A DNA stretch of 12,572 bases, from contig CALDNG010000178.1 in NCBI GenBank assembly GCA_937915285.1, positions 1 through 12,572 of the forward strand, written 5' to 3'. The notes under the pieces were generated by a model, which did not search any database, was not told the origin of the DNA, and was given only the letters and a program-made list of their open reading frames with translations. Each line of letters starts with the position of its first letter. Within the stretch, counting starts at the first letter, position 1. This DNA is from an uncultured Desulfomonile sp. Lineage in GTDB: Bacteria > Desulfobacterota > Desulfomonilia > Desulfomonilales > Desulfomonilaceae. A program made the translations under genes and the position numbers. Of this stretch, positions 6,420-12,572 are shown in pieces.

Positions 6420-7184
6420 CCAGACCGGCTTTCTCTTCTCAAGAAAACAGGTTATGCCGTCCTGAGCGTCTTCTGCCATTAAGTTGAGCGTTATTACGTT
6501 GGTCGCATACTTGTAGGCCTGTTCCATATCCATGTCAATCTGGTCATAGAAAGCCTGCTTCCCGATTGCCAGAGTCAGTGGACTAGCCTCACAGATTGAC
6601 GCTGCCATTTCCATCGCAGCCTTTTCGAGTTCAGACTCATCAACCACTCTGTTCAGAAGTCCGTGCTGGAGGGCTTCCTGAGCGCTGATCAACCTACCTG
6701 TCATTAGCATTTCCATGGCAAGCTTTCTCCCTACCGCCCGTGTCAAAGCAACCATGGGTGTTGTACAAAAGAGTCCTATCTTCACGCCGGGAGTTCCGAA
6801 CCTGCAGGAAGAAGCGCCCACAGCAAGATCGCATTGAGCTACCAACTGGCACCCCGCGGCTGTTGCTATGCCATGAACCTGAGCTATTACTACTTGGGGA
6901 ATGTCATGGATGAGCTGCATCATTTTTGAACATTGCTCAAAAATGGATTTATATTGAGTTCGATCTCCAGCAGACATTTCCCTCAGGTTGTGGCCTGAAC
7001 AAAAATGCTTGCCGGTGGCCCTGATGATGATGGCTTTGGCAGAACCTTCACCACGAAAATCGTTGAAGGCGCTAATAAGCTCCGATATCATGGTTCTGGA
7101 TAGCGCGTTGATAGTCATTGGTGAATTCAGGGTTATTGTTCCGATTTCACCGCTAGTTTCAACCAGGATCTCTTTGTAATCCAC
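6408..7184 (-). CDS. ECHDC3-like enoyl-CoA hydratase/isomerase family protein without the hydratase glutamates
   Basis: This is a crotonase-fold protein of 258 residues. The start is GTG at 7184 because AAGGAGGA lies eight bases upstream and the crotonase fold begins directly (DYKEILVETSGEIGTITLN). An in-frame ATG at 7286 would add 34 residues of non-conserved sequence. The CoA/oxyanion elements are SGHNLREM (63-70) and HGIATAAGCQLVAQCDLAV (104-122). The order FGTPGVKIGLFCTTPMVAL and the C-terminal KRKPVWKGR match the ECHDC3 subgroup. At the positions of the two catalytic glutamates of classical enoyl-CoA hydratase it has Q113 (GCQLVA) and G133 (TPGVKIG). Beta-oxidation hydratase activity is therefore doubtful. 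CoA-thioester binding seems intact; the reaction is unknown. It is transcribed convergently to the CMD gene and divergently from the TPR gene. Confidence 0.9.
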   Translation of the reverse strand: MDYKEILVETSGEIGTITLNSPMTINALSRTMISELISAFNDFRGEGSAKAIIIRATGKHFCSGHNLREMSAGDRTQYKSIFEQCSKMMQLIHDIPQVVIAQVHGIATAAGCQLVAQCDLAVGASSCRFGTPGVKIGLFCTTPMVALTRAVGRKLAMEMLMTGRLISAQEALQHGLLNRVVDESELEKAAMEMAASICEASPLTLAIGKQAFYDQIDMDMEQAYKYATNVITLNLMAEDAQDGITCFLEKRKPVWKGR

Positions 7185-7300
7185 CGCCTGTCCTCCTTGA
7201 TTAGTGGTAAAAGGTTCATCTCTCGCAGAACAGCATGGATTTGCTGATTTAATCCGCAAGAAGTTCTGACAAAGGATATAATCCACGGGCTCAGTATGGT

Positions 7301-7329
7301 TTGGCCCTGATCTAAAATACAGCTATAAG
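7301..7329 (+). promoter_or_regulatory. Predicted sigma-70 promoter of the TPR protein gene
   Basis: TTGGCC (7301-7306) and TATAAG (7324-7329) are separated by exactly 17 bp, matching 4 of 6 and 5 of 6 consensus bases. The transcript would start near 7336, about 50 nt before the ATG at 7385. A second TATAAT (7277-7282) upstream has no acceptable -35 box. Confidence 0.45.
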
Positions 7330-7384
7330 CCTGGAAGTGATGAACCATTCTTAAAAGGATTGAAAACTTGTAACGGGTTTGTCC

Positions 7385-8137
7385 ATGAATATAATCCACA
7401 ATCGTGCTCTTTACCCAGCAACATTTTTCCTGGTCGTCTGTTTGTCCATGATGGCTTTCTCTCAGTCCTGGGCTGCCAAAGCAGTCAATCAGTTTAATTC
7501 CCAAGAAAACCTGAATCGGGCTAGACTTGAAGTTGAGAAAAGAAGCTACGCCGCAGCGGTCAAGACGCTATCTGATATACTCAAATCGAACCCCGATCTT
7601 GCAGAGGCTTATTACTTGAGAGCCAAATCACTGGACATGATGGGCCAACCCATGCGCGCCCTCAAAGACATAGGCAGGTATATTGAACTCAAGCCACATG
7701 ACTCAAAGGGATACATACTCAAAGGCGATGTAAACAATTTCAATATGGATCACCGTGAAGCTATCGATAGCTACAGCCATGCGCTGAGAGTTGAGCCTGG
7801 ATCGGTTAATGCGCTTGTAGGCCGGGGGCTGGCGTATGCAGCCCTTGAAAAATATGACCTGGCCATAAAGGATTACGAAGAAGCGATCAAGGGTAATCGG
7901 CTAAACCTCGAGGCATTGGCAAACCTTGGAATGGCATTGGCGCTCTCCGGAAAAACTGAAGAAGCTGTTCAAAGACTGACCGAGGCTTTAGCTCTGGAGA
8001 GGGATCTTGAATGGCGTGCCAGGTTGAACAGGTTGATTGATGAAATATCTCAGTCGCTAGCCAGACCCTCTACCACCAAACCAGCCAGGTCACCCTTCAG
8101 GCAGGCGCCTAGCCGGCTATTGGAAAAGCCCTGGTAG
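7385..8137 (+). CDS. Exported tetratricopeptide-repeat protein
   Basis: The 250-residue protein has an N-terminal signal peptide (about residues 1-30, hydrophobic FFLVVCLSMMAF, cleavage after SQSWA). Five consecutive 34-residue TPR units then span about 42-210, recognisable by AEAYYLRAKSLDMMG, ALVGRGLAYAALEKYDLAIKDY and EALANLGMALALSGKTEEAV. The C-terminal 35 residues are Pro/Arg/Ser-rich and probably disordered. TPR arrays bind partner proteins; in this location it would be a periplasmic scaffold or assembly factor, but no partner is evident among neighbours. It may start at the ATG 7385 or the TTG two codons earlier (7379); neither has a strong Shine-Dalgarno. It converges on pmbA with only 21 bases between the stops. 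Confidence 0.85.
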   Translation: MNIIHNRALYPATFFLVVCLSMMAFSQSWAAKAVNQFNSQENLNRARLEVEKRSYAAAVKTLSDILKSNPDLAEAYYLRAKSLDMMGQPMRALKDIGRYIELKPHDSKGYILKGDVNNFNMDHREAIDSYSHALRVEPGSVNALVGRGLAYAALEKYDLAIKDYEEAIKGNRLNLEALANLGMALALSGKTEEAVQRLTEALALERDLEWRARLNRLIDEISQSLARPSTTKPARSPFRQAPSRLLEKPW

Positions 8138-8158
8138 GTGAAACACTCTGGCCTGGAT

Positions 8159-9493
8159 TCATGAACCACTCACAGCAATACTTTCACACAAAACGCTGCA
8201 TGCCCCTATGTTTCCGAAGAATTCAAAATCGCTGCCTATTTCAGCTATCTTTCCGAACAGGTCTATGAGGTTTCCAGCTATAGCGATCCCCTTGACAGGA
8301 TGGTCTATCAAACCATTTGAAACCTTGAACCCGGAAGCGCCAACTGAGAAATCTCCACTGACGGGATTTGCAGTGTGAAGCCCCATCATCTCCGTCACCA
8401 GAAGTCCATTCCCCATGAGCTTCAGCATTTCTTCCAGACTGACCGTTCCGGGTCGAATGGAAAAGTTGGTGATGCCACTGGTTGGTGGGGTTTCGAATCC
8501 GCCTCTCCGACTATTACCTGTGGAAGGCTGTCCAAATTTGGCCCCATAATAGCGATCATATAACCATGATTTAACTACGCCTCCATCTACCAGGACGGTC
8601 TTGCAGGTCTCGATACCCTCTCCATCAAATCCGAAAGCCAGTTCACCACGCTCTTCGGTTCCGTCATCGATAATGTCCAGCTTGACAGAAAAAAGCTCCG
8701 CTCCCTTCAAAACTTTGGGCGAGGCTGTCTTCTTGAAATGATTCTCTGCCACGAATGAACTGGAAATGACCCCCAGTAATCCTGAAGCAGTCGTATTTTC
8801 AAAAATTACCGGCAACTTCTCAGATTTGACTGTTTTTCCACCCAGCGCTCTTATAGCTCTCCCAGCCGCCTTTCTTGCGATCATCGAAGGCTGGAGCATG
8901 TAAGGATTCCTGACCTGATCAAACCAGTATGATGTTTCCTGTTCCTGAGCATCCTCAGCCATTAGTTCGACCCAGGCAGTGCTCATACCGGCCTCGTCTT
9001 GAACATCAAGCCCCAAGGAATTGATCAATCTAACTCTTGTGATTGAATCTACATAGCCGCTCGTGCGAGCCACCTTTATTCTCTTGTCAAAATCATAGGC
9101 CTCTTTTTCAATTATTCTGGCTATTTCTATTTTTTCCTTTTCCGGCATCCCTAAAAGTTTCTCATCAAGAAGCTGCCTGTGTTCGGAAGAACCTTTACGT
9201 CCTGGTGTGAAACCCAGGGAATCATCCTCGGGCATCACTCCCGCCATATCGACTGCCTTGATTATCGTCTTTTCTATATTCTGTGGGTCAGAAGAAGAGC
9301 AAAAGGAGAAACCCGGCCTGTGCCCCTTGATCACCCTCACGGACATTCCCTGCAAATTGGACCTCTGAAATGAGTCAACAGTAGATTCCTTGACTTCAGC
9401 ACGAAAACTTTCTGAAGAGGTAATATAGATTTCCCATGAGTCCACCGGTTGTTTGGAGACAAGTTTTTTGGCTATATCAATGGTGTCGCGCAT
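8159..9493 (-). CDS. pmbA: PmbA/TldE-family metalloprotease-like subunit
   Basis: This 444-residue member of the TldD/PmbA (TldE) family is close in length to E. coli PmbA (450). The N-terminal domain shows the family's EVKESTVDSFQRS and GMSVRVIKG segments. The C-terminal half has GFDGEGIETCKTVLVDGGV, SWLYDRYYGAKFG, the TSGITNFSIRPG segment and VSGDFSVGASG, followed by AGNLIDLF. In the characterised heterodimer, TldD carries the HExxxH zinc motif while TldE/PmbA does not, and no HExxxH is seen here. The complex degrades unfolded peptides and processes modified peptide precursors such as microcin B17. No tldD partner lies in the window. The start is ATG 9493, with AGAGGG eight bases upstream; the frame stays open to 9574 but without a ribosome-binding site. 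Confidence 0.92.
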   Translation of the reverse strand: MRDTIDIAKKLVSKQPVDSWEIYITSSESFRAEVKESTVDSFQRSNLQGMSVRVIKGHRPGFSFCSSSDPQNIEKTIIKAVDMAGVMPEDDSLGFTPGRKGSSEHRQLLDEKLLGMPEKEKIEIARIIEKEAYDFDKRIKVARTSGYVDSITRVRLINSLGLDVQDEAGMSTAWVELMAEDAQEQETSYWFDQVRNPYMLQPSMIARKAAGRAIRALGGKTVKSEKLPVIFENTTASGLLGVISSSFVAENHFKKTASPKVLKGAELFSVKLDIIDDGTEERGELAFGFDGEGIETCKTVLVDGGVVKSWLYDRYYGAKFGQPSTGNSRRGGFETPPTSGITNFSIRPGTVSLEEMLKLMGNGLLVTEMMGLHTANPVSGDFSVGASGFKVSNGLIDHPVKGIAIAGNLIDLFGKIAEIGSDFEFFGNIGACSVLCESIAVSGS

Positions 9494-9572
9494 TATGAGT
9501 CCCTCTCTGGAATAAGCTGGCCAGGGCCCAAAGAAATATGGCCCATAACTGATTCTTGTTGATTTCAAAAGC

Positions 9573-9600
9573 ACTATAATTCAAAAGAGATTTTCATGAA
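9573..9600 (-). promoter_or_regulatory. Possible promoter of pmbA
   Basis: On the minus strand TTCATG (9600-9595) lies 16 bp before TATAGT (9578-9573). The -10 box matches 5 of 6 and the -35 box only about half. The transcript would start near 9566, about 70 nt before the ATG at 9493. The CTGTC/GACAG half-site array at 9610-9636 lies immediately upstream. Confidence 0.35.
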
Positions 9601-9609
9601 ATAATCGAT

Positions 9610-9636
9610 CTGTCGATCTTGACAGAAAAAACTGTC
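9610..9636. promoter_or_regulatory. Three CTGTC/GACAG half-sites with 11-bp period, candidate operator
   Basis: CTGTC (9610-9614), GACAG (9621-9625) and CTGTC (9632-9636) alternate in orientation with identical 6-bp spacers, so their starts are 11 bp apart, about one helical turn. The middle half-site overlaps the -35 box TTGACA (9619-9624) of the plus-strand promoter. The array also sits just upstream of the possible pmbA promoter. The geometry fits a dimeric repressor binding the same DNA face. The regulator is unknown. Confidence 0.5.
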
Positions 9637-9647
9637 TAAATTACAAT
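9619..9647 (+). promoter_or_regulatory. Near-consensus sigma-70 promoter of the small leader/sRNA unit
   Basis: TTGACA (9619-9624), a 17-bp spacer and TACAAT (9642-9647) match 11 of 12 consensus bases, the best promoter in the window. The transcript would start at about 9653-9654. That leaves only a few bases before the Shine-Dalgarno GAGG (9656-9659) of the 22-codon ORF. Confidence 0.75.
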
Positions 9648-9652
9648 TGCTA

Positions 9653-9786
9653 ACTGAGGTAAAAATGGTTAGCGCAATGAATTCCGTATTGTATTTTTAT
9701 TTTATCGCCAGGAGCGGGATGCGTCTTCGCTGACTGTGAACCTAACCAGAATAGTACAAGAAGCGGAGCGCAGACTCCGCTTTTTT
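9653..9786 (+). ncRNA. Predicted ~130-nt leader RNA or small RNA ending at an intrinsic terminator
   Basis: A near-consensus promoter and a strong terminator bracket this short transcript with no large gene between. It contains the 22-codon ORF (9665-9733). It also contains segments that can pair in competing ways: AGCGGG (9713-9718) with TTCGCT (9726-9731); CTTCGCT (9725-9731) with AGCGGAG (9762-9768, one G-U); and the terminator stem AAGCGGAG/CTCCGCTT. The 1:2, 2:3, 3:4 arrangement resembles amino-acid attenuators upstream of a regulated gene, here the GNAT-domain gene at 9851. A free-standing small RNA or small-protein mRNA is the alternative. No known RNA family was recognised. Confidence 0.5.
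9665..9733 (+). CDS. 22-residue small ORF, candidate leader peptide
   Basis: The ATG at 9665 follows GAGG with a 5-base spacer, and the frame ends at TGA 9731-9733. The peptide is MVSAMNSVLYFYFIARSGMRLR. Codons 10-13 are TAT TTT TAT TTT (Tyr-Phe-Tyr-Phe), and arginine occurs three times in the last seven codons. A ribosome paused on the aromatic run would reach into the first pairing segment (9713-9718). One ending at the TGA would cover the second (9725-9731). That is the geometry expected of a leader peptide controlling a terminator. A short hydrophobic small protein with a basic tail is an alternative reading. Confidence 0.45.
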   Translation: MVSAMNSVLYFYFIARSGMRLR

Positions 9787-9789
9787 ATT
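9758..9789 (+). terminator. Intrinsic terminator of the small leader/sRNA unit
   Basis: AAGCGGAG (9761-9768) pairs perfectly with CTCCGCTT (9775-9782) around the 6-nt loop CGCAGA and is followed by a T-rich tract through 9789 (TTTTTT-A-TTT). Upstream AAG can extend the stem with the first T's. It ends 61 bases before the ATG at 9851, so it either closes the small unit or attenuates the GNAT-domain gene. Confidence 0.85.
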
Positions 9790-9850
9790 TGGTTTTAGCG
9801 CTTTTAACAAAATTGGATAAATCCAGATCGGAATACTCCAGGGATTGACA

Positions 9851-11428
9851 ATGAATGAGCCAGCGTTGGATTTAATTGAACCAGCCAGAAACAGGATGGG
9901 TTTATCTGAAAAACTCAGCCTGATAAACCTAATCAGGGACGGCCTGCTGCACGATACTGACAATACACCCGTTTTTTCAGACTTGTTTCGGGAGCTGGAA
10001 AAACTGGTCAATATCACCGTGTCTGGCGCCAAGGTGGATCGCCTCGATGCCGATTATTCCAGGAAAGGGTTCAAACATCTTGAGATAAACGCCGAAACAG
10101 GTGAGAACCTGGCGCGGCTGAACATGCTTTACTTAAAGAAACCAGTTCCATGTTATTACCTGGTTTACGTTGAGGTAGCTTCCCCGTTCAGGAAGAAAGG
10201 TTTGGGCAATCTAATCCTGAAAGCTTTCCGGGACTTCCTGGCCGAAAAATCAGCCGTCGGTGTTCTGGACAACATCATCCCCAAAGACGACCCTACGTTT
10301 GATATTTACCTGAAACTTGACTGGATACCATTTTGTGATCTGACCGGATACAACGAGAATGGTCATTCCCGAACCTATATGGTCTACCTTCCTCCGGCTT
10401 TTGCAGGTAAGGACATTCGCGACTCAGTTGTCAAACTCGTTCATCATCTACTGAGAAAAAGACCGGCCATCGACATGCGCGACAACGAACTCATGGTTCA
10501 AAGAACCATCGAGGAATTCAAGGATCTTTATTCTGCGCTGTTGATGTACTTCGAAGACCAGATAATTGAGGGGGCCCCGGACCCCGCAATGAGGTTCATG
10601 TTCACAAGATTTGTAACCAAGTTGCTTGGGTTCCGCAGACGTATATCCAACCTTCTAGGTTATACCGGTGGCGAGTCAATGGAGCAGATTCCCCTGCATC
10701 CGGAGATTCGCAATCTGGTTGCGCAGTCTTACGCCCCAAGGGAATTTCGTAACAAACTTACATTCCTGACTACGGACAAGGAGCTGTGGCTGTGTCTTCC
10801 GGAAGCCATAAAAAATAATCCTGCCAGATTCATAGAGGCCCTGAATAACTATCAAAGACCCTCGTTGACGTCCTGGCTGAAGACGACCGGAAAGTCTTCT
10901 TCATCCAATCTTACTCTTGGCGATCTCATGGATCTCGGATTTGATCCAACCCGTCTAAAGGAATTGACTGTCGATGGCCAACAGTACATTTTCGAACGTG
11001 TACAGGGGCAAATGGTTGACATCTCTGATAGAAAAATGGAGATTCTCGAGGCGGCCCAAGCCAGGATGGCGACACTTCGTATCAGGAACACTAGAGTAAG
11101 CATCAACAAACCACTCCTGGTAATCAAGGATGGAGGGAATGGGTACATCCTTCGACGCAAAGTGGAAGGAATTCACTGGGAAGAGGCGGTAGAGCAGTTA
11201 CAGACTTCGCCGGAACTCAAGGAACTCAACTCTGGAATGCGTCTGGATCGAATGATTCACAAGCTGATCCGTAAAACGGCAGAAAAGACTCGTGAAATCA
11301 TTGGTAAGGATGATGCCGAGCTTATCGACCCATCGGGTTTTTTCGTGTCCTGGGACATTGAAAAAAATCGGCCCAGGCTTACGGTTGACATTGGGAGTGT
11401 CTATTTCGAGAGCTTGTGGATTTCATAG
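9851..11428 (+). CDS. Large protein with N-terminal GNAT acetyltransferase-like domain, C-terminal region uncharacterised
   Basis: This 525-residue cytosolic protein has no signal peptide or membrane segments. Residues about 50-180 look like a GNAT fold: strand YYLVYVEVA (102-110) leads into the acetyl-CoA pyrophosphate loop RKKGLGN (114-120) and helix LILKAFRDFLAEK. Then come VGVLDNIIP and a C-terminal YLKLDWIPF strand-loop. The remaining 350 residues are not a family I recognise. They include a helical charged stretch (about 195-280), a TTGKSSSSN loop, an FERVQGQMVDISDRKMEILEAAQARMA helix and a final strand-rich region ending DIGSVYFESLWIS. The start is ATG 9851, behind AGGGA with 6-base spacing; TTG 9845 in frame is possible. 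No clear promoter of its own is visible, so it may depend on read-through of the upstream terminator. Substrate unknown. Confidence 0.8.
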   Translation: MNEPALDLIEPARNRMGLSEKLSLINLIRDGLLHDTDNTPVFSDLFRELEKLVNITVSGAKVDRLDADYSRKGFKHLEINAETGENLARLNMLYLKKPVPCYYLVYVEVASPFRKKGLGNLILKAFRDFLAEKSAVGVLDNIIPKDDPTFDIYLKLDWIPFCDLTGYNENGHSRTYMVYLPPAFAGKDIRDSVVKLVHHLLRKRPAIDMRDNELMVQRTIEEFKDLYSALLMYFEDQIIEGAPDPAMRFMFTRFVTKLLGFRRRISNLLGYTGGESMEQIPLHPEIRNLVAQSYAPREFRNKLTFLTTDKELWLCLPEAIKNNPARFIEALNNYQRPSLTSWLKTTGKSSSSNLTLGDLMDLGFDPTRLKELTVDGQQYIFERVQGQMVDISDRKMEILEAAQARMATLRIRNTRVSINKPLLVIKDGGNGYILRRKVEGIHWEEAVEQLQTSPELKELNSGMRLDRMIHKLIRKTAEKTREIIGKDDAELIDPSGFFVSWDIEKNRPRLTVDIGSVYFESLWIS

Positions 11429-11445
11429 GAATCTCAGCCGCGGAT

Positions 11446-11505
11446 AAAAAAAAAGCCCGACCTGTCAGTCGGACTTTGGAGGGTATTAGAATTTTCAGGT
11501 CGGGC
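11446..11505 (-). terminator. Intrinsic terminator of the outer-membrane protein gene, with two competing hairpins
   Basis: On the minus strand GCCCGACCTG (11505-11496) pairs perfectly over 10 bp with CAGGTCGGGC (11464-11455), which runs straight into nine T's (11454-11446). A second, shorter hairpin inside it uses GTCCGAC (11474-11468) with the same 3' arm GTCGGGC (11461-11455), one G-U pair and a 6-nt loop. Either fold would place a stem next to the T-tract. It lies about 55 bases beyond the stop of the outer-membrane protein gene. On the plus strand it has no T-run, so the GNAT-domain gene has no obvious terminator of its own. Confidence 0.75.
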
Positions 11506-11560
11506 AATTAAGCGGGGGAGGAATCAGGCCTTGGACCGGCTTTCGGCAATGATTCAATTT

Positions 11561-12559
11561 TTAGAAAAGAAACCCGACTTGAACGAATGCGCCATCCAAT
11601 GTTGTGTTGAGCGCATCCTGCTTTAATTCCTTCTGGAAATATGAGTATCTGTAACCGCCCTTGACAAAACCGAAGCGGCCGGATTTTATTGGAATCATGT
11701 AGTTAAGAGCCGTCTCGGCGTCAAAACCGAAACTGTCACTCAAGAAGGCCACGTCAGCCTTGCAACTAAGCGCTAGAGTGTTTCCTCGCCAGTTCTTTAA
11801 GGCCTTTTCGAACTCCAGTCCCACCACTGCAAGATTGCGTGAATCATCCCAGGTCATAGCGTTTGTAGCCCCAATTACCGTCCCAACGGTCAGTTTGTCC
11901 TGAACATACATCCATTCAGCAAACAGGTTGGTCCGGCTACTAGGAGTGTTGATCAGGTTCAGACCTATACCAGCTCTGTGCTCAAATCGCTCCCACCTTG
12001 AAAATACCTGGGTCTGGGCTGCAAACAGTTGGCCGGCGAAACTGAAGGCGCTCGCGTTTGTCCCTGACGCATCCATCTTAATGGGGGTAAAAGAATACCT
12101 TAGTGAAAACTTGGGACGCAACTGGTACGAGGCTTCAACCGACCAAACAACATTTCCCGATTTTTTGAATCCCAGATTATCGTTGAAATCCGCCGGACTG
12201 CCCGTGAATGCAGCCCCTGCCAAACTGCGCCGGGCTTCACCATGAACCCTGGCAAACAGGGCCTTCGGGCCCGCAACGAACTGTCCCTGAGCAGGAACCG
12301 GTAAAAGATTGTCCTGCGCCCAATTCATAGGATTTAATCTCGACATGCCATCGAGCCCACCCATGATTGAAGGCTTCACTTTAGTTGTAACTGGTTCAGA
12401 TGGCTTGACTTTTGATATCGCCTTGTAACCCGCGGACGTATCCACCGAAGTCGCCAACTGATCATAGCTCATTATGGCCGACTCCCCAAAAGCAAGCGAT
12501 GCAGACCAGGCTACCACAAAAGTCCACACAAACAACAACTTTGCACATTTTCTTAACAT
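11561..12559 (-). CDS. Predicted outer-membrane beta-barrel protein
   Basis: The complete 332-residue gene starts at ATG 12559, behind GGGAGGG near the window edge. Residues 1-25 form a signal peptide (LLFVWTFVVAWSASLAFG). The mature N-terminal 60-70 residues are polar with KVKPSEP/KVKPSI repeats and a MSRLNPMNWAQDN segment. From about residue 95 onward alternating amphipathic strands follow (ALFARVHGEARRSLAG, VWSVEASYQLRPKFSLRYSF, EHRAGIGLNLI). The chain ends FVQVGFLF, with the C-terminal phenylalanine typical of BAM-inserted barrels. Strand count suggests about 10-12. I do not recognise a specific porin or transporter family. It appears monocistronic, closed by the terminator at 11505-11446. 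Its promoter would lie outside the window. Confidence 0.8.
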   Translation of the reverse strand: MLRKCAKLLFVWTFVVAWSASLAFGESAIMSYDQLATSVDTSAGYKAISKVKPSEPVTTKVKPSIMGGLDGMSRLNPMNWAQDNLLPVPAQGQFVAGPKALFARVHGEARRSLAGAAFTGSPADFNDNLGFKKSGNVVWSVEASYQLRPKFSLRYSFTPIKMDASGTNASAFSFAGQLFAAQTQVFSRWERFEHRAGIGLNLINTPSSRTNLFAEWMYVQDKLTVGTVIGATNAMTWDDSRNLAVVGLEFEKALKNWRGNTLALSCKADVAFLSDSFGFDAETALNYMIPIKSGRFGFVKGGYRYSYFQKELKQDALNTTLDGAFVQVGFLF

Positions 12560-12572
12560 AACACCCTCCCTC

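Noticed and set aside
7185..7286. N-terminal extension of the crotonase to ATG 7286
   Set aside because: The extra 34 residues show no family similarity and no ribosome-binding site, whereas AAGGAGGA stands directly before the GTG at 7184.
8482..8500. GGTTTCGAATCC-like stretch resembling a tRNA T-arm
   Set aside because: It lies inside well-conserved pmbA coding sequence, and no acceptor stem or anticodon arm surrounds it.
9742..10032. Open frame on the minus strand, 96 codons, antisense to the small unit and the GNAT gene start
   Set aside because: It lies antisense to the well-supported GNAT coding frame, runs across the terminator hairpin, has no family-like sequence, and no promoter or ribosome-binding site was evident.
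1..12572. CRISPR array, insertion sequence, prophage or toxin-antitoxin/defence island
   Set aside because: No regularly spaced repeats, transposase or integrase motifs, terminal inverted repeats or recognisable defence genes were seen; the gene content is core-like.

Overview
The window looks like a chromosomal core segment of an anaerobic Desulfobacterota/deltaproteobacterium. The grounds are moderate GC, a RACo-type corrinoid-activation ATPase, a deltaproteobacterial-style endonuclease III, an ECHDC3-like crotonase and a PmbA/TldE protein. A Desulfomonile-like lineage is my guess from general resemblance, not something the sequence proves. I see no insertion sequence, integrase, CRISPR array, tRNA or rRNA, and no sign of recent transfer.

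Layout. At 1-1098 (minus) is the N-terminal part of a 2Fe-2S/ASKHA RACo-like protein that runs off the left edge. Divergent from it, 1299-1940 encodes QueE (7-deazaguanine synthesis). Next come an exported Pro/Ser-rich protein with WGQ repeats (2214-2783), a clear intrinsic terminator, and a DUF2062 membrane protein (2956-3462). Facing them is a minus-strand trpS-nth pair (5158-3491). Its nth gene appears to start at an ATT codon behind a strong Shine-Dalgarno. From 5435 rightward, a VTT/DedA-type membrane protein and a cysteine-poor carboxymuconolactone-decarboxylase-fold protein form a two-gene unit behind a good sigma-70 promoter. They converge on an ECHDC3-like crotonase (7184-6408). A secreted TPR protein (7385-8137) then converges on pmbA/tldE (9493-8159).

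The most interesting stretch is 9494-9850, between pmbA and an uncharacterised 525-residue GNAT-domain protein (9851-11428). It is not empty. It holds a near-consensus promoter (TTGACA-N17-TACAAT) and three CTGTC/GACAG half-sites spaced exactly 11 bp apart across the -35 box. Next follow a Shine-Dalgarno, a 22-codon ORF with four aromatic codons in a row (Tyr-Phe-Tyr-Phe), and a strong intrinsic terminator. Segments in and after the small ORF can pair in mutually exclusive ways, as in a transcription attenuator. This is either a leader-peptide attenuator in front of the GNAT gene or a free-standing small RNA/small protein of about 130 nt.

At the right end, 12559-11561 (minus) encodes an outer-membrane beta-barrel protein. 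It is followed by a terminator in which two hairpins compete for the same 3' arm.

The genes do not form one pathway. Most are housekeeping (tRNA charging, DNA repair, tRNA modification, envelope) in short units. Several predicted starts are non-ATG (TTG for trpS and the VTT gene, GTG for the crotonase, ATT for nth) and were chosen from ribosome-binding sites and family alignment.
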